Part shown: positions 1 to 8,923 of the stretch, piece by piece
Layout: every line of letters starts with the position of its first letter
Numbering within the stretch: position 1 is the first letter of the stretch
Source: JABSOG01 sp041583135
GTDB taxonomy: Bacteria; Pseudomonadota; Gammaproteobacteria; Enterobacterales; Alteromonadaceae
Assembly (NCBI GenBank): GCA_041583135.1
Contig: JBFHGJ010000011.1
Span: forward strand, 17,744 to 81,743
Direction of reading: 5' to 3'
Length of the DNA: 64,000 bases
Notes under the pieces: model-generated
The model's input: the letters and a program-made list of their open reading frames with translations, nothing else
Told to the model about the DNA's origin: nothing
Databases searched by the model: none
Translations under genes and position numbers: made by a program

Positions 1-247
1 TGCTGAAACCAAGCATTTGTTGTTCGGTGTCGGTATAGGCTCTTAAGGTAACCATATCTGAGCCTAAGTCGTCGAGCTGGTCGGTAATGCCGGAGCTGAG
101 ACCTTCCATCACCGCGACAACGGCTATCACCGCAGAAACGCCGATGATGATCCCCAAGGTGGTCAGCGCACTGCGCATGGCATGGGCAAAAATGGCATGA
201 AAGGCGGCTTTGGTGCCTTCAAACAGGGCGTGAAAAAAATCAAGCAT
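1..247 (-). CDS. MacB/FtsX-like ABC transporter permease, N-terminal part (cut by window edge)
   Basis: Only the first 82 codons are inside the window. The ATG at 247 lies inside the last codons of the upstream ATPase gene, an 8-base overlap (ATGCTTGA), so translation is probably coupled. The visible protein starts MLDFFHALFEGTKAAF and contains the RSALTTLGIIIGVSAVIAV segment, the typical first transmembrane helix of MacB-type permeases. It is followed by the start of a periplasmic domain (DQLDDLGSDMVTLRAY). With the ATPase and adaptor upstream it would make a MacAB-like tripartite exporter. The substrate cannot be read from the sequence. Confidence 0.85.
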   Translation of the reverse strand, partial: MLDFFHALFEGTKAAFHAIFAHAMRSALTTLGIIIGVSAVIAVVAVMEGLSSGITDQLDDLGSDMVTLRAYTDTEQQMLGFS

Positions 248-959
248 GAACGCCTCCGGTATGACTCGTTTGTGGATTTATCACATCCGATTCGATTTCG
301 CCATCAACCAAGCGCAGCACGCGGCGACAGTGGTCGGCTATCTCTTGTTCGTGGGTTACCAGAATAATGGTATGGCCCTGTTGGTGGAGCTGGTCGAACA
401 GCGCCATGATATCGAGCGTGGTTTTACTATCTAAGTTGCCGGTCGGCTCATCTCCTAGGATGATCGCGGGTTTGGTCACCAAAGCTCTGGCAATGGCCAC
501 ACGTTGGCGTTGACCACCTGAGAGTTGGCTCGGCAGGTTGTTTATTTTGTCTATTAAACCGACACGCTCAAGAGCTTCTAACGCCAGCGCCTTGCGGTCT
601 TTGCTCGGCATACGGCGATAGATCAGTGGCTGTATGACGTTTTGCAATACCGAGGCTCGCGGCAACAGATTAAAGCTCTGAAAGATAAAACCGACGCTGT
701 GGTTGCGCACCTTGGCCAGCATGGCTTCGTCATGCTTGGCAACATCTTGACCATCGAGCCAAAACTCTCCGCTGCTAGGCTGGTCGAGACAGCCTAAGAT
801 GTTCATCAAGGTGGATTTGCCTGAGCCGGATGGGCCGGTGATGGCAATATACTCGTTGGTTGCGACCTGCAAATCGATGTGCTTGAGCGCATCGAAGGTA
901 ATATCGCCCATCTGATAACGTTTGCTTATGCCCCTTAAATCGATTACCGCCTCGCTCAT
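240..959 (-). CDS. ABC transporter ATP-binding protein, MacB/LolD type
   Basis: This 239-residue ATPase powers the adjacent inner-membrane permease. It has Walker A GPSGSGKST at residues 42-50, a Q-loop glutamine near 94, signature LSGGQ at 146-150, Walker B IILGDE at 166-171 and an H-loop histidine at 203. The length is normal for the LolD/MacB-ATPase family. Its start overlaps the adaptor stop by four bases (956-959) and its end overlaps the permease start, giving an adaptor-ATPase-permease operon. In E. coli MacB the ATPase and permease are fused; here they are separate. The substrate is unknown; macrolide-, peptide- or lipid-like substrates are all possible for this family. Confidence 0.93.
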   Translation of the reverse strand: MSEAVIDLRGISKRYQMGDITFDALKHIDLQVATNEYIAITGPSGSGKSTLMNILGCLDQPSSGEFWLDGQDVAKHDEAMLAKVRNHSVGFIFQSFNLLPRASVLQNVIQPLIYRRMPSKDRKALALEALERVGLIDKINNLPSQLSGGQRQRVAIARALVTKPAIILGDEPTGNLDSKTTLDIMALFDQLHQQGHTIILVTHEQEIADHCRRVLRLVDGEIESDVINPQTSHTGGVHA

Positions 960-2104
960 AGCTTTTCCTTTTCTACTTTTAAGCTGGCGCCTTCTTTTAG
1001 GGTGTTGACGAGGCGACTTGGGCCGGTGATCACCAGATCTTTGAGTTTAAGCCCGGTGTTGATGCTTTGCTGGGTATCGGTTGCCATGCCAACGGTGACC
1101 GGCTGTTTTTTCGCTTTGCTATTTTCCACCAACCAAACAAAGTGCTCACCTTGTTGTTTGTGTACCGCTGAGATTGGCACACTTAAAGAAGGTGCGCTTT
1201 GGGCCAAAATGATCTCGGCGCGGCAACTCATTCCCGGATACAGTCTGTCGGCTTGGTTGAGCAGCACTTTCACGCGGAAAAACAACCCTCGGCCTTGACC
1301 CTGACTTCTGGCTGAGGTGCCGATGCTGATGACCTTACCGGCAAGGGCTTTACGTGGGTCTGATGAGGCGAAAACCTCGACCCCTTGGTCTATTTTAACG
1401 TTGGCAATGTCGGCTTCATCGACTCTCAGTTCTGCCAAGATGGTGCTGGGATCAGCCAGTGTCATCAGAGAAGATCCGACGATGTTGGTGGTGCCAGCAA
1501 TGACGGTTTCACCGGGTTTAACATCTACCGCTGAAATAAGCCCGGGCATGGCGGCCTTAAACGTGGTTTTGTTGAGTCTGTCGGTGGCCTGTTCGAGCGC
1601 AGCTTGCTTTTGTTTAAGGCTTTCTTGCGCCGCTTTGACTTTTATCTCGGCAATGCGATGTTGGCTTTCGAGGCTGTCTACACTGTCTTGACCGACCATA
1701 CCTTTGGCCAGTAATTGCTGTTTGGCACGCAATTGACGCGCTAAATCGTTGACCACTTCGGTGGCGTACTCGATGTCGATTTGCTGGGCATTCACGGCGG
1801 CGCGGTAGCTGGCGACATCGGCTTTAAAGGCGGTAGGGTCGAGTTGCAGCAACACTTGGTCTTTTTGCACCATGTCGCCTTCTTCTACTAAGACATCGGT
1901 GACGATACCTGTAACTTCTGAGCGGATTTGAATTTGGTTGTTAAAGACTAAATTGCCTGAGGCCAAAATGGTGTCTGAAAGGGTTTGCTCGGTGACTTGC
2001 TCGGCGGTCACCTGTAGTTGGCTGTCGTTCCCCTGGTACTTTTTGAAGCTGATTAAGCCGACCACTGCTGCTACTATCAATCCGGCTGTGAACGCTTTAT
2101 TCAT
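956..2104 (-). CDS. HlyD/MacA-like periplasmic adaptor protein
   Basis: A 382-residue membrane-fusion protein that should link the ABC transporter encoded by the next two genes to an outer-membrane channel. The N-terminus (MNKAFTAGLIVAAVVGLISF) is an uncleaved signal anchor. It is followed by a lipoyl-like half motif (IRSEVTGIVTDVLVEEGDMV), a long coiled-coil hairpin (about residues 100-180, rich in Ala, Gln, Lys and Glu), the second lipoyl half (MPGLISAVDVKPGETV) and a beta-barrel region. It is first in the visible operon, with AAGGAG just upstream of the ATG. No TolC-like channel is encoded in the visible part. Confidence 0.9.
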   Translation of the reverse strand: MNKAFTAGLIVAAVVGLISFKKYQGNDSQLQVTAEQVTEQTLSDTILASGNLVFNNQIQIRSEVTGIVTDVLVEEGDMVQKDQVLLQLDPTAFKADVASYRAAVNAQQIDIEYATEVVNDLARQLRAKQQLLAKGMVGQDSVDSLESQHRIAEIKVKAAQESLKQKQAALEQATDRLNKTTFKAAMPGLISAVDVKPGETVIAGTTNIVGSSLMTLADPSTILAELRVDEADIANVKIDQGVEVFASSDPRKALAGKVISIGTSARSQGQGRGLFFRVKVLLNQADRLYPGMSCRAEIILAQSAPSLSVPISAVHKQQGEHFVWLVENSKAKKQPVTVGMATDTQQSINTGLKLKDLVITGPSRLVNTLKEGASLKVEKEKL

Positions 2105-2193
2105 CGCTATCTCCTTTAAGGCGCATCCTTGCGACTACGGCTTCCTTTTGTGTTTACGTGCTGGGTGAGAAAAAATTTTGCCAAGCGTTTAGC

Positions 2194-2907
2194 TTAAAGG
2201 GCAATGGCCAACCAAGTGCCGAAAATTAAGATGAATGGCAAGGCGCTAAGTGCAATGGCTTTGCCAGTTGACATATCGGCCAGTTGTTTAAAGCCAATGG
2301 TAGTCAAACCGATGCTCCAAAGGGCAAACAGATTGACTGCTTCTGCCCAGCTAAACAGGCTCTCACCCGGCATATAGCCTAAAAACAGCTGATTGATTGA
2401 AGCATAGTTAGGCAACGACATTGGCAGATCGCTCGTGGCAGCGGTGGCAAATAGGGCGATAAAACCGAGTGTGTTGATTATCGAAGGCATTTGCACCCAA
2501 ATGGAAAAGCTGAACCAGTCGCCATAGGCCATTGGTTGGCGCGCTGGACCACCGGCCTTACTGGCCAAAGCATAGTAACCGGCGAAAAGGGCGGTTAAAA
2601 TTAAGGTCACAAAGACCACGCCAACGGCGGAAATAATCCCGATACTGCCGGCGGTTTGGGCAATCATGCCTTCGGCACCTTCTCGTTCTGCCGGGGTCAT
2701 ATCCGCAGGCAAGGTTTGCATTTGCTGCTCGATGAGCCACTCAGGGGACATGTTGCCATAAAAGACATAGAGGCTACCGGCAGTAAGGGCTATCAATAGC
2801 ACCAAGGCGATATAGCTGAATTTTTTAGCCGATTGAAATTTCTCAAATAACGACTTAGGGGCGACGTAGATATCCACTAAGCTCATGGCGGTTGCAGTGC
2901 CGGACAT
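2194..2907 (-). CDS. Yip1-family integral membrane protein
   Basis: A polytopic membrane protein of 237 residues resembling the Yip1 family (DUF1282-like) of bacterial inner-membrane proteins of unknown function. An upstream in-frame start at 2943 exists, but the ATG at 2907 is preceded by AGGAGAGT at ideal spacing and gives the expected N-terminus (MSGTATAMSLVDIYVAPKSLF). About five hydrophobic helices are visible: SYIALVLLIALTAG, GIISAVGVVFVTLILTALFAG, a helix in the IINTLGFIALFATAA region, LFALWSIGLTTIGF, and IALSALPFILIFGTWLAIAL at the end. It is probably transcribed alone. The function is unknown. Confidence 0.75.
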   Translation of the reverse strand: MSGTATAMSLVDIYVAPKSLFEKFQSAKKFSYIALVLLIALTAGSLYVFYGNMSPEWLIEQQMQTLPADMTPAEREGAEGMIAQTAGSIGIISAVGVVFVTLILTALFAGYYALASKAGGPARQPMAYGDWFSFSIWVQMPSIINTLGFIALFATAATSDLPMSLPNYASINQLFLGYMPGESLFSWAEAVNLFALWSIGLTTIGFKQLADMSTGKAIALSALPFILIFGTWLAIAL

Positions 2908-3008
2908 AAAATACTCTCCTTTTATATTAATTTGCCCGGACACTATAGCTGAGGCTTATTGTTAATGGCTGCAAAAAATGATTTTCGGCAGGTTTCGGTG
3001 ATTTTTGG

Positions 3009-4163
3009 TTAGAGGGCTTTAAGCTCGGTCATGCGCTCTTGCATATAACTGAGGTTGCGGGCGTTTTGCTTTTTACCTAACTCGATGCCTTGTGCCAACA
3101 CTGCGATGGCGTTTTTGCGGTCTCCAGATAACTGGTAGGCTTCTGAGAGACTGTCGTAGGCGTTGGTCGATTGCGGATAAAGTGCAATGGCATATTTAAA
3201 TACTTCGATGGCTTGGTCAAAGGATGAACGGTAGACCAACTGGTAGCCAAGGTTGTTGAGGGTGATCTCCGGCACTTTGACGGTTTTACCTTGCCGCTTT
3301 GAGATCTTGGCCATGACCTGATTGATACCGCTTAACCCCTGTGCTATCACCTCAGGCGGCAAAGTCCAGCCGTTGAAGTAGCTGAAGTTGCGTAGTGCGT
3401 TGTGTAGGGTGCGGGTGGCGGTAGACATATGGTTTTCTTGTTCATAAATGGCGCTGTGAAATGCTAGCTTATCAACCGGCGCCTGTTTAAATGCTTTGGT
3501 TAGGCGCTCAAAGGCGGGGCGCAGCTCTGGCTCATAGCCCATGCTCATAAATAACAGCGCTGGGGTTTTGCTCAGTTGTGTCATGTGTTTTTCCAAATGG
3601 CTGACCAACGCCATATCGTCAAACACAATCCAAGGACTATGGGCAATATAGGCTTGAAACAAGTCGCTGCGCTGTGCGAAAGCATAGAGGGTAAAAAGCC
3701 CTCCTAAAGAATGACCTGAAAGAATACGGGTGTCGTTAGTGCGATAGGTTTTATCGATGTGTGGAATAAGCTCTTTGGCGATGAAGTTTAAAAAGGCTTT
3801 GGCGCCACCGGCGTTGCTTTGCTCACCTTTGGGTTTTGTCGGGGTAAAGTCGCGATAGCGGCTGGTGTTTTTGATGGCCACAATGATTGTGCCCGGCAGC
3901 ATTTGCGATTGGCCGTTTAACCAAGTTGTGGTGCCGACGACATGCTTAAAGTGAGTTTCGCCATCAAGGGTGTAGAGTACTTGATAGTGCTGGTTGGGAG
4001 ATTGTTCATAGCCTTCGGGCAAGCTGACTAAAATGGTGCGTTTTTCTGCCAGAATTGTCGAATCTAGCACTTCGCTGTGGCCCCAGTTGATAGGCTCAGC
4101 TTGACTGGCTAGGGTGACAAGCAACAGTAATGATAGAGTGATATATTTAAAACTGGAGTACAT
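3009..4163 (-). CDS. secreted alpha/beta-hydrolase esterase with C-terminal TPR repeats
   Basis: A 384-residue exported esterase of the esterase-D/IroE/BesA type. A signal peptide is clear (YITLSLLLLVTLASQAEP, cleavage near residue 22). The nucleophile elbow GHSLGG places Ser152, and ENHMSTATRT after residue 240 probably carries the catalytic His. Residues from about 310 form tetratricopeptide-like repeats (SFDQAIEVFKYAIALYPQSTNAYDSLSEAY and the next unit), which is unusual in short Fes-type esterases and suggests a protein partner. The gene faces away from the ToxR-like regulator at 4433, sharing a 269-bp spacer, so it is a candidate target. Family relatives cleave siderophore esters, but no iron gene is nearby, so the substrate is open. 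Confidence 0.8.
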   Translation of the reverse strand: MYSSFKYITLSLLLLVTLASQAEPINWGHSEVLDSTILAEKRTILVSLPEGYEQSPNQHYQVLYTLDGETHFKHVVGTTTWLNGQSQMLPGTIIVAIKNTSRYRDFTPTKPKGEQSNAGGAKAFLNFIAKELIPHIDKTYRTNDTRILSGHSLGGLFTLYAFAQRSDLFQAYIAHSPWIVFDDMALVSHLEKHMTQLSKTPALLFMSMGYEPELRPAFERLTKAFKQAPVDKLAFHSAIYEQENHMSTATRTLHNALRNFSYFNGWTLPPEVIAQGLSGINQVMAKISKRQGKTVKVPEITLNNLGYQLVYRSSFDQAIEVFKYAIALYPQSTNAYDSLSEAYQLSGDRKNAIAVLAQGIELGKKQNARNLSYMQERMTELKAL

Positions 4164-4432
4164 AATGATTCCCTCGTGGTTAAGATGGCTTGATTGTTAC
4201 ATTGCCACACCGAAAAACTACAGCGCTGCGCTGATAAAAAGCTGATGATTAGCTGATGTGTTTAAAAACAATGAGTTAGAGATGATAATTGGCTGGCTTG
4301 AAACGCCATTGTCAGTATACTGTGGCGATTGATATGGGCAGTGCATATATGTGCTGCGTTGCTAAGTGCCCGCTCATGCTATTTTGGGGTGAGCGCAGGA
4401 CCAACTTTAATGTAGATAAACAAAACGCCTAG

Positions 4433-6505
4433 ATGAACGAATTTTCTGTCGCAGGTTACCGAGTGGATATGAACCGCTCGCAAATTGTAGCCAACGAGCA
4501 TATTTTATCGATGGAGCCAAAGGTGCTTCAGGTGCTGTTGGTGCTGGCAAAAAATCAAGGTCAGGTGGTTGGCCATGACGCCATTTTAGCTGAAGTTTGG
4601 CCTGATGTGGTGGTCGCTCCCAATGCCTTACAACGTTGCATTGCCCAATTGCGCAAAGCCTTTGGCGATGATGCGAAAAGCCAAAAGGTGATAGCGACGT
4701 ATCCTAAAGTGGGTTACAGCCTGCTGGCCAATGTCGATTGGCATCGAGCCTTGCCAGAATCAACCAGCCAAAACGAGACATTGATTTCTGCTCAGCAAGT
4801 GGCTAGGTGGCGACGTGTGGCGCTATCGTTGGCGTTTGTGATGGTGCTACTGGTTGGGGCAATCGCCGAATTGACACCAGAGCCTGAACCGTTTGCCGTG
4901 ACTCGGCTCAAGGCGCTGACGGCGACCGATGACAAAGAGTTTCATCCGGCGTTCTCACCCGATGGCCGCTACATTGCCTTTGAGCGCTTTATTGCGATGT
5001 GCAAAAGCCATATTTGGGTGAAAGACTTGCAGCAAGGCAATGAATATCAGCTGACCGAGCAGCCCGGTGTGTTTGGACAGTTGGCTTGGTCGCCAGATGG
5101 CTCAACCTTGGCTTTTTCGCATATTGCCCAGTGTACGCAAGAGCGCAGTACGATGGGCTGCTCTGCGCTTCACCGCTTATCTTTTACGCTTGCTAAAGCG
5201 TCACCTCAACCGACCGAGCAAATGCTTGGTTGCACTGATGAGCATTATGGTGCGGTTAATTGGCTAGATGACAATCGTGTGGTTTATAAGGCGAGTAAAG
5301 ACAATCTTGTGCAGGTCCGTACGCTGAACCTTAAAACCAATCAACAAAGTATTTTATTGGATGGGGAAGGTTTTAGACCTTTTGCCTTGAGTTATTCCCA
5401 GCATTTAAAGCAGTTGGCGGTAACTGGCTTAGACCAAGAGCAAAACCCGGTGATGATGAGGGTGATGCCAGGCAGTGGCGAAAAACATCAGATAAGGTTG
5501 CAGATCCCTAAAGACAGCCAAGCCGATATTTTGTGGGACCCGACCTGGCACCCCAGTGAAAACTATCTGTTGGTCAGTGCAGGTAGTACGTTGTTTAAAA
5601 TTGGCGAGGATGGGCGTTTTAGCGAGTTTGAGGTGCCGACGATGGAGGCGATCTATACCCCGATATTTCATCCTGACGGCAAGCGTATAGCGGCAACCAT
5701 GGGCACTCAGGATTTTGACATCGTACAGGTGAGCGGCATTGGCGATAAGCCTGCGCCGCCACAGGTGCAAGTGATACATCGCTCGATTGTTGAGGACTAT
5801 CAGGCGCGCTTTAGGCCGAACTCCGACGAGATGAGTTTCGTCTCAAAGCGTAGCGGTCATGAGCAGCTGTGGCTCGATAAGAAAGGTACGCCGATACAGT
5901 TAACCCATTTACAACGGGGCGAGCGCTTGAGCAGCTACATTTGGTCTGACGATGGCCGCTTTATGATTGCTGTGGTCAACGGTAGTTTGCAGGTGCTGCA
6001 TTTAGATGGTCAGATGCAAAGGATTGATACGTCGTTTCGAGTCAAGGCGGTGTATCAGCACCTTGGCGGCAATGAGGTTTTGCTGGCGACGGTAGAACAC
6101 AATCGCAGTCAGTTGATGGCATTTAATATTTCAACCGGGCAAGCACGTTTACTATATGACGGCTTTACTTTTTGGGCGCAGCAAGATGCCCAAGGGGTAC
6201 TGTATTTTTCTGATTATTTACGAAAGCTTCAGCTAAAGAGACCGGGCAAGGCAAAGGAGCCGTTTATGGTCGCGGATGAGCTGATATTGTATTCTCCCTT
6301 TATTGTTCGCGAGCAAGTATTGCATATGGTCGGTAAAGGTGGGGCGCTGTGGCAGGTTAATTTAGAAACGCTGGCCGTTACTCCGGTTGGCATTACGGGG
6401 TTGAATGATATGTTTTGGGAGCTTAGCGATATTGCGCCGCATGAAGGTCGGATGTTGGTGTCGAAGATGCATTCGGCACGCAAAGAAATTGTGCTGTTTG
6501 AATAG
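4433..6505 (+). CDS. ToxR/CadC-like membrane transcription regulator with periplasmic beta-propeller
   Basis: A one-component regulator of 690 residues. Residues 1-100 form an OmpR-type winged-helix DNA-binding domain (ILSMEPKVLQVLLVLAKNQG; the IAQLRKAFGDD recognition region; ATYPKVGYSL at the end). A single transmembrane helix (VALSLAFVMVLLVGAIAEL) follows near residues 128-147. The rest is a TolB/WD40-like propeller with repeated PDG units (HPAFSPDGRYIAF, LAWSPDGSTLAF, PIFHPDGKRIAA). This layout places the sensor in the periplasm and the DNA-binding domain inside. It is divergent from the esterase-TPR gene at 3009-4163, its most likely target. The signal is unknown. Confidence 0.88.
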   Translation: MNEFSVAGYRVDMNRSQIVANEHILSMEPKVLQVLLVLAKNQGQVVGHDAILAEVWPDVVVAPNALQRCIAQLRKAFGDDAKSQKVIATYPKVGYSLLANVDWHRALPESTSQNETLISAQQVARWRRVALSLAFVMVLLVGAIAELTPEPEPFAVTRLKALTATDDKEFHPAFSPDGRYIAFERFIAMCKSHIWVKDLQQGNEYQLTEQPGVFGQLAWSPDGSTLAFSHIAQCTQERSTMGCSALHRLSFTLAKASPQPTEQMLGCTDEHYGAVNWLDDNRVVYKASKDNLVQVRTLNLKTNQQSILLDGEGFRPFALSYSQHLKQLAVTGLDQEQNPVMMRVMPGSGEKHQIRLQIPKDSQADILWDPTWHPSENYLLVSAGSTLFKIGEDGRFSEFEVPTMEAIYTPIFHPDGKRIAATMGTQDFDIVQVSGIGDKPAPPQVQVIHRSIVEDYQARFRPNSDEMSFVSKRSGHEQLWLDKKGTPIQLTHLQRGERLSSYIWSDDGRFMIAVVNGSLQVLHLDGQMQRIDTSFRVKAVYQHLGGNEVLLATVEHNRSQLMAFNISTGQARLLYDGFTFWAQQDAQGVLYFSDYLRKLQLKRPGKAKEPFMVADELILYSPFIVREQVLHMVGKGGALWQVNLETLAVTPVGITGLNDMFWELSDIAPHEGRMLVSKMHSARKEIVLFE

Positions 6506-6628
6506 GGCGTTTATTTCATCGCCCTAACATTACAATTTTGCTGGTACTGGCGCTTCTCAGTGAAAGGGAATTTTGCTAGTCTGTGGTTTTACTGTTGCCG
6601 TGTGATACGGTGTTTTGCTGAGGTATTC

Positions 6629-7522
6629 ATGGCAAAAGGTCAATTAACTGTCAGAGATAAAACCATTTTCGATGGCTTTATCGTTAAGTTTTTATTGAAG
6701 TTTATCTTTCGGGTTTGGTTTAAGCTGGCAGGCTGGCGCAGCACCAAAGAAGCGCCAAATGGTGCCGGTGTGGCTATTGCCGCGCCTCATACGTCGAACT
6801 GGGACTTTATTTATGCCCTTGGCGCGGCCATCATTGCCGACGTTAAAATTTACTTTTCGATTAAAGACAGCTGGTGCAGAGTGCCGCTGGTGGGGCGTTT
6901 TATTATGTGGCTTGGCGCCATTCCCATCGATCGCAGCAGTGCCGGGCGTGGGCAGGTAGAACAGATCCGCGCTTTTGTCGAGCGTCATAAAAATTCCCGC
7001 GTGTTTTTCTTATTTACCCCAGAAGGCACTCGCGGGGCGGTTGCGAAGTGGAAAACCGGCTTTTACCATGTGGCGGAGCAATGCCGTTTACCGGTGTTTT
7101 TATGCAAAGTCGATTATCTGTTAAAAGAAGCAGGGGTGTTTCACACGTTTGAAGTCACCGGCGATAAAGACGAAGATGTTAGGGCAATTCAAGAATCTTA
7201 CAAACGCATTTATGGCAAATTTCCAAAATTGCAGTATCCGCCATATGTGGGCCCTTTACCTGAGATCTCAGACAAAGAAGCCTTGATCTTAAAGGCGATG
7301 TATTCGCTCAAAGGGGTGGCTACCCAAGTTGATATTGCGGCCAAAGCCAAGCTTGCAGGGCTGTCGGGTAAAATGTTCGACTTTTTGGCCGAAAAGGGCG
7401 TGTTAGAGCGGGTTGGCGAGTGTTCTGGCTCGAAAGAGCCGACCTATCAGCTGACTTTTGCCGGTCGCGGCTGTCTGTTGCATTTGTTTCCTACCTTAAA
7501 AAATCTCCCTGAGAGCGTTTAA
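6629..7522 (+). CDS. PlsC-like glycerophospholipid acyltransferase with C-terminal winged-helix-like extension
   Basis: The first in-frame start is 6560, but the ATG at 6629, preceded by TGAGG, gives a better N-terminus (MAKGQLTVRDK, 297 residues). The acyltransferase motif HX4D is visible as His54 to Asp59 (HTSNWD), followed by an FTPEGTRG motif near 130, both typical of 1-acyl-sn-glycerol-3-phosphate acyltransferases. An unusual C-terminal stretch (KEALILKAMYSLKGVATQVDIAAKAKLAG through YQLTFAGRG) reads like a small winged-helix domain, not usual for PlsC enzymes. It probably acts at the inner membrane. The acyl acceptor cannot be told from the sequence. Confidence 0.82.
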   Translation: MAKGQLTVRDKTIFDGFIVKFLLKFIFRVWFKLAGWRSTKEAPNGAGVAIAAPHTSNWDFIYALGAAIIADVKIYFSIKDSWCRVPLVGRFIMWLGAIPIDRSSAGRGQVEQIRAFVERHKNSRVFFLFTPEGTRGAVAKWKTGFYHVAEQCRLPVFLCKVDYLLKEAGVFHTFEVTGDKDEDVRAIQESYKRIYGKFPKLQYPPYVGPLPEISDKEALILKAMYSLKGVATQVDIAAKAKLAGLSGKMFDFLAEKGVLERVGECSGSKEPTYQLTFAGRGCLLHLFPTLKNLPESV

Positions 7523-7557
7523 TCGCTGCATACCACTGCCTGTTGGCTGGCAGTGGT

Positions 7558-7998
7558 TTACAAGCGGTGGGTTCTATCGAGCAATTTGGCCATTAAGCTG
7601 CTGAGTTGCTGTTGCTCTGATTTGCTTAAAACACTCAATAACTGTTGCTCACGGGCTAAAACCAAAGGCTCGATATTGCGATAGAGTACAACTCCTTTGT
7701 CAGAGAGGCTCAGTAAAGCGGAGCGTTTGTCTTTTTCATCGGTGACTTTTGACAAAAGGCCGTTTTCAAGCATTTTGGCGATGGCGCGGCTGGTTTGCAT
7801 CTTATCGAGGTTGGTGAGGCCGCAGATGGTTTTAGCCGATTTGTGAACGCCGTCGCCCAGCACTGCAAGTACACGCCATTGCTGCCTGGTGAGGTTAAAT
7901 CTGCCTGCATACACTTGCGCGACGCTGTTGCTGATCGCTTGTTGCAGCTCGGCAAGGCGATAGGGAAAAAATGACGCTAGGTCTAATTTGTCAGTCAT
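7558..7998 (-). CDS. MarR-family transcription regulator (candidate regulator of the VOC gene and hpd)
   Basis: A 146-residue winged-helix repressor-type protein. The reading frame is open to 8106, but the ATG at 7998 has GGAG nearby and yields a standard MarR start (MTDKLDLASFFPYRLAELQQ). Recognisable parts are LTRQQWRVLAVLGDG, the recognition helix region LDKMQTSRAIAKMLENGLL, and the wing (VTDEKDKRSALLSLSDKG). It is divergent from the VOC gene at 8135. A perfect 34-bp palindrome lies in the shared spacer and a related site lies in front of hpd, so it probably controls both. MarR proteins often sense aromatic acids; an aromatic-acid ligand is inference. Confidence 0.87.
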   Translation of the reverse strand: MTDKLDLASFFPYRLAELQQAISNSVAQVYAGRFNLTRQQWRVLAVLGDGVHKSAKTICGLTNLDKMQTSRAIAKMLENGLLSKVTDEKDKRSALLSLSDKGVVLYRNIEPLVLAREQQLLSVLSKSEQQQLSSLMAKLLDRTHRL

Positions 7999-8089
7999 GA
8001 CTACTCCATCTTTTTGTGCGCAATAACACATTTTAAAGCGGCGAAGACAGATTGCAACTATTGAGTTGATCCAGATCAACGCACTACCT

Positions 8090-8123
8090 AGGTTATTTAG
8101 TAACATATGTTACTAAATAACCT
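8090..8123. promoter_or_regulatory. 34-bp perfect palindrome, probable MarR operator
   Basis: The 17-base arms are perfectly complementary, centred between 8106 and 8107, with core TTAGTAACATATGTTACTAA. It lies between the divergent MarR and VOC genes and ends 11 bases before the VOC ATG. A 22-base stretch inside it matches 10820-10841, upstream of hpd, at 19 positions. Confidence 0.75.
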
Positions 8124-8134
8124 GAGGACATGAC

Positions 8135-8674
8135 ATGATCAATATTGAACAGATCCATCACGTGGCTTATCGCTGCCACGATGCCAAAGAAACCGTCGAA
8201 TTCTACCAAAAGATGTTGAATATGACATTCTTAGTTGCCATTGCCGAAGACAAAGTTCCTTCGACTAAAGCGCCAGATCCGTATATGCACGTGTTTTTAG
8301 ATGCTGGCAACGGCAATATCTTGGCATTTTTCGAACTACCGAACTCGCCTAAGATGGGACGTGACGAAAATACGCCTGATTGGGTGCAGCACATCGCCTT
8401 TCGGCTTAAAGATTCAGATGCCCTTGTGGCGGCGAAAGCCGAGTTGGAAGAAAAAGGCTTAGAGGTGGTTGGTGTAACCGAGCACGGCATTATCCGTTCA
8501 ATTTACTTCTTCGACCCGAACGGTCATCGCATTGAACTGACCTGTGTTACCGGCACTGCTCAGCAAATGGCAGAGTTACAGGAGATTGCCCCAGTCATGC
8601 TAGAGGAATGGAGTAAAACCAAAAAAGCCCCACGCCACGCTGCTTGGCTGCACCAACAAGAATTCGCCGACTAA
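8135..8674 (+). CDS. VOC (glyoxalase/dioxygenase-fold) family protein
   Basis: A 179-residue metal-binding VOC protein. Two beta-alpha-beta-beta-beta units are visible. Likely metal ligands are the His in IEQIHHVAY, Glu in ILAFFELP, His in WVQHIAFRL and Glu in GHRIELTC. The C-terminus (EEWSKTKKAPRHAAWLHQQ) lies outside the core fold. The gene starts 11 bases after the palindromic operator and is convergent with hpd, separated only by a transposase insertion. A shared operator suggests a role in tyrosine or 4-hydroxyphenylpyruvate metabolism. The reaction is not known: lactoylglutathione lyase, extradiol dioxygenase and isomerase activities all occur in this fold. Confidence 0.82.
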   Translation: MINIEQIHHVAYRCHDAKETVEFYQKMLNMTFLVAIAEDKVPSTKAPDPYMHVFLDAGNGNILAFFELPNSPKMGRDENTPDWVQHIAFRLKDSDALVAAKAELEEKGLEVVGVTEHGIIRSIYFFDPNGHRIELTCVTGTAQQMAELQEIAPVMLEEWSKTKKAPRHAAWLHQQEFAD

Positions 8675-8680
8675 TACTCA

Positions 8681-8723
8681 AGTGTCTGACACCAAAATTT
8701 TAGGTACTTAGGTGTCAGACACT
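8681..8723. repeat. REP-type inverted repeat pair (GTGTCTGACAC core)
   Basis: AGTGTCTGACACC at 8681-8693 faces its exact reverse complement GGTGTCAGACACT at 8711-8723, 17 bases apart. Such GTGTCTGACAC repeats commonly flank REP-associated tyrosine transposase genes, and one follows here. Confidence 0.8.
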
Positions 8724-8923
8724 AAATTATTAGGTACGTCTTTTTTTTCAAAGGCTTAAAGCCAAGAGCTTAAACTCCCGCCTCTAGTGTCGGAGTCTGT
8801 TTTTAAAGGTACTGTGAGGATTCATCCTCCGTATTGGCTTGTTTCACTTCTTAACTTGAAGTTCCAAAAAGCTATGCTAGGTTTAACAGTAGATGGAATT
8901 GCTTTATTTAAAAGGACTGACTC

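Noticed and set aside
4164..4432. Possible Fur box between the esterase and ToxR-like genes
   Set aside because: Only a short GATAAT-like stretch is present; it falls far from a 19-base Fur box, so siderophore control is not supported.
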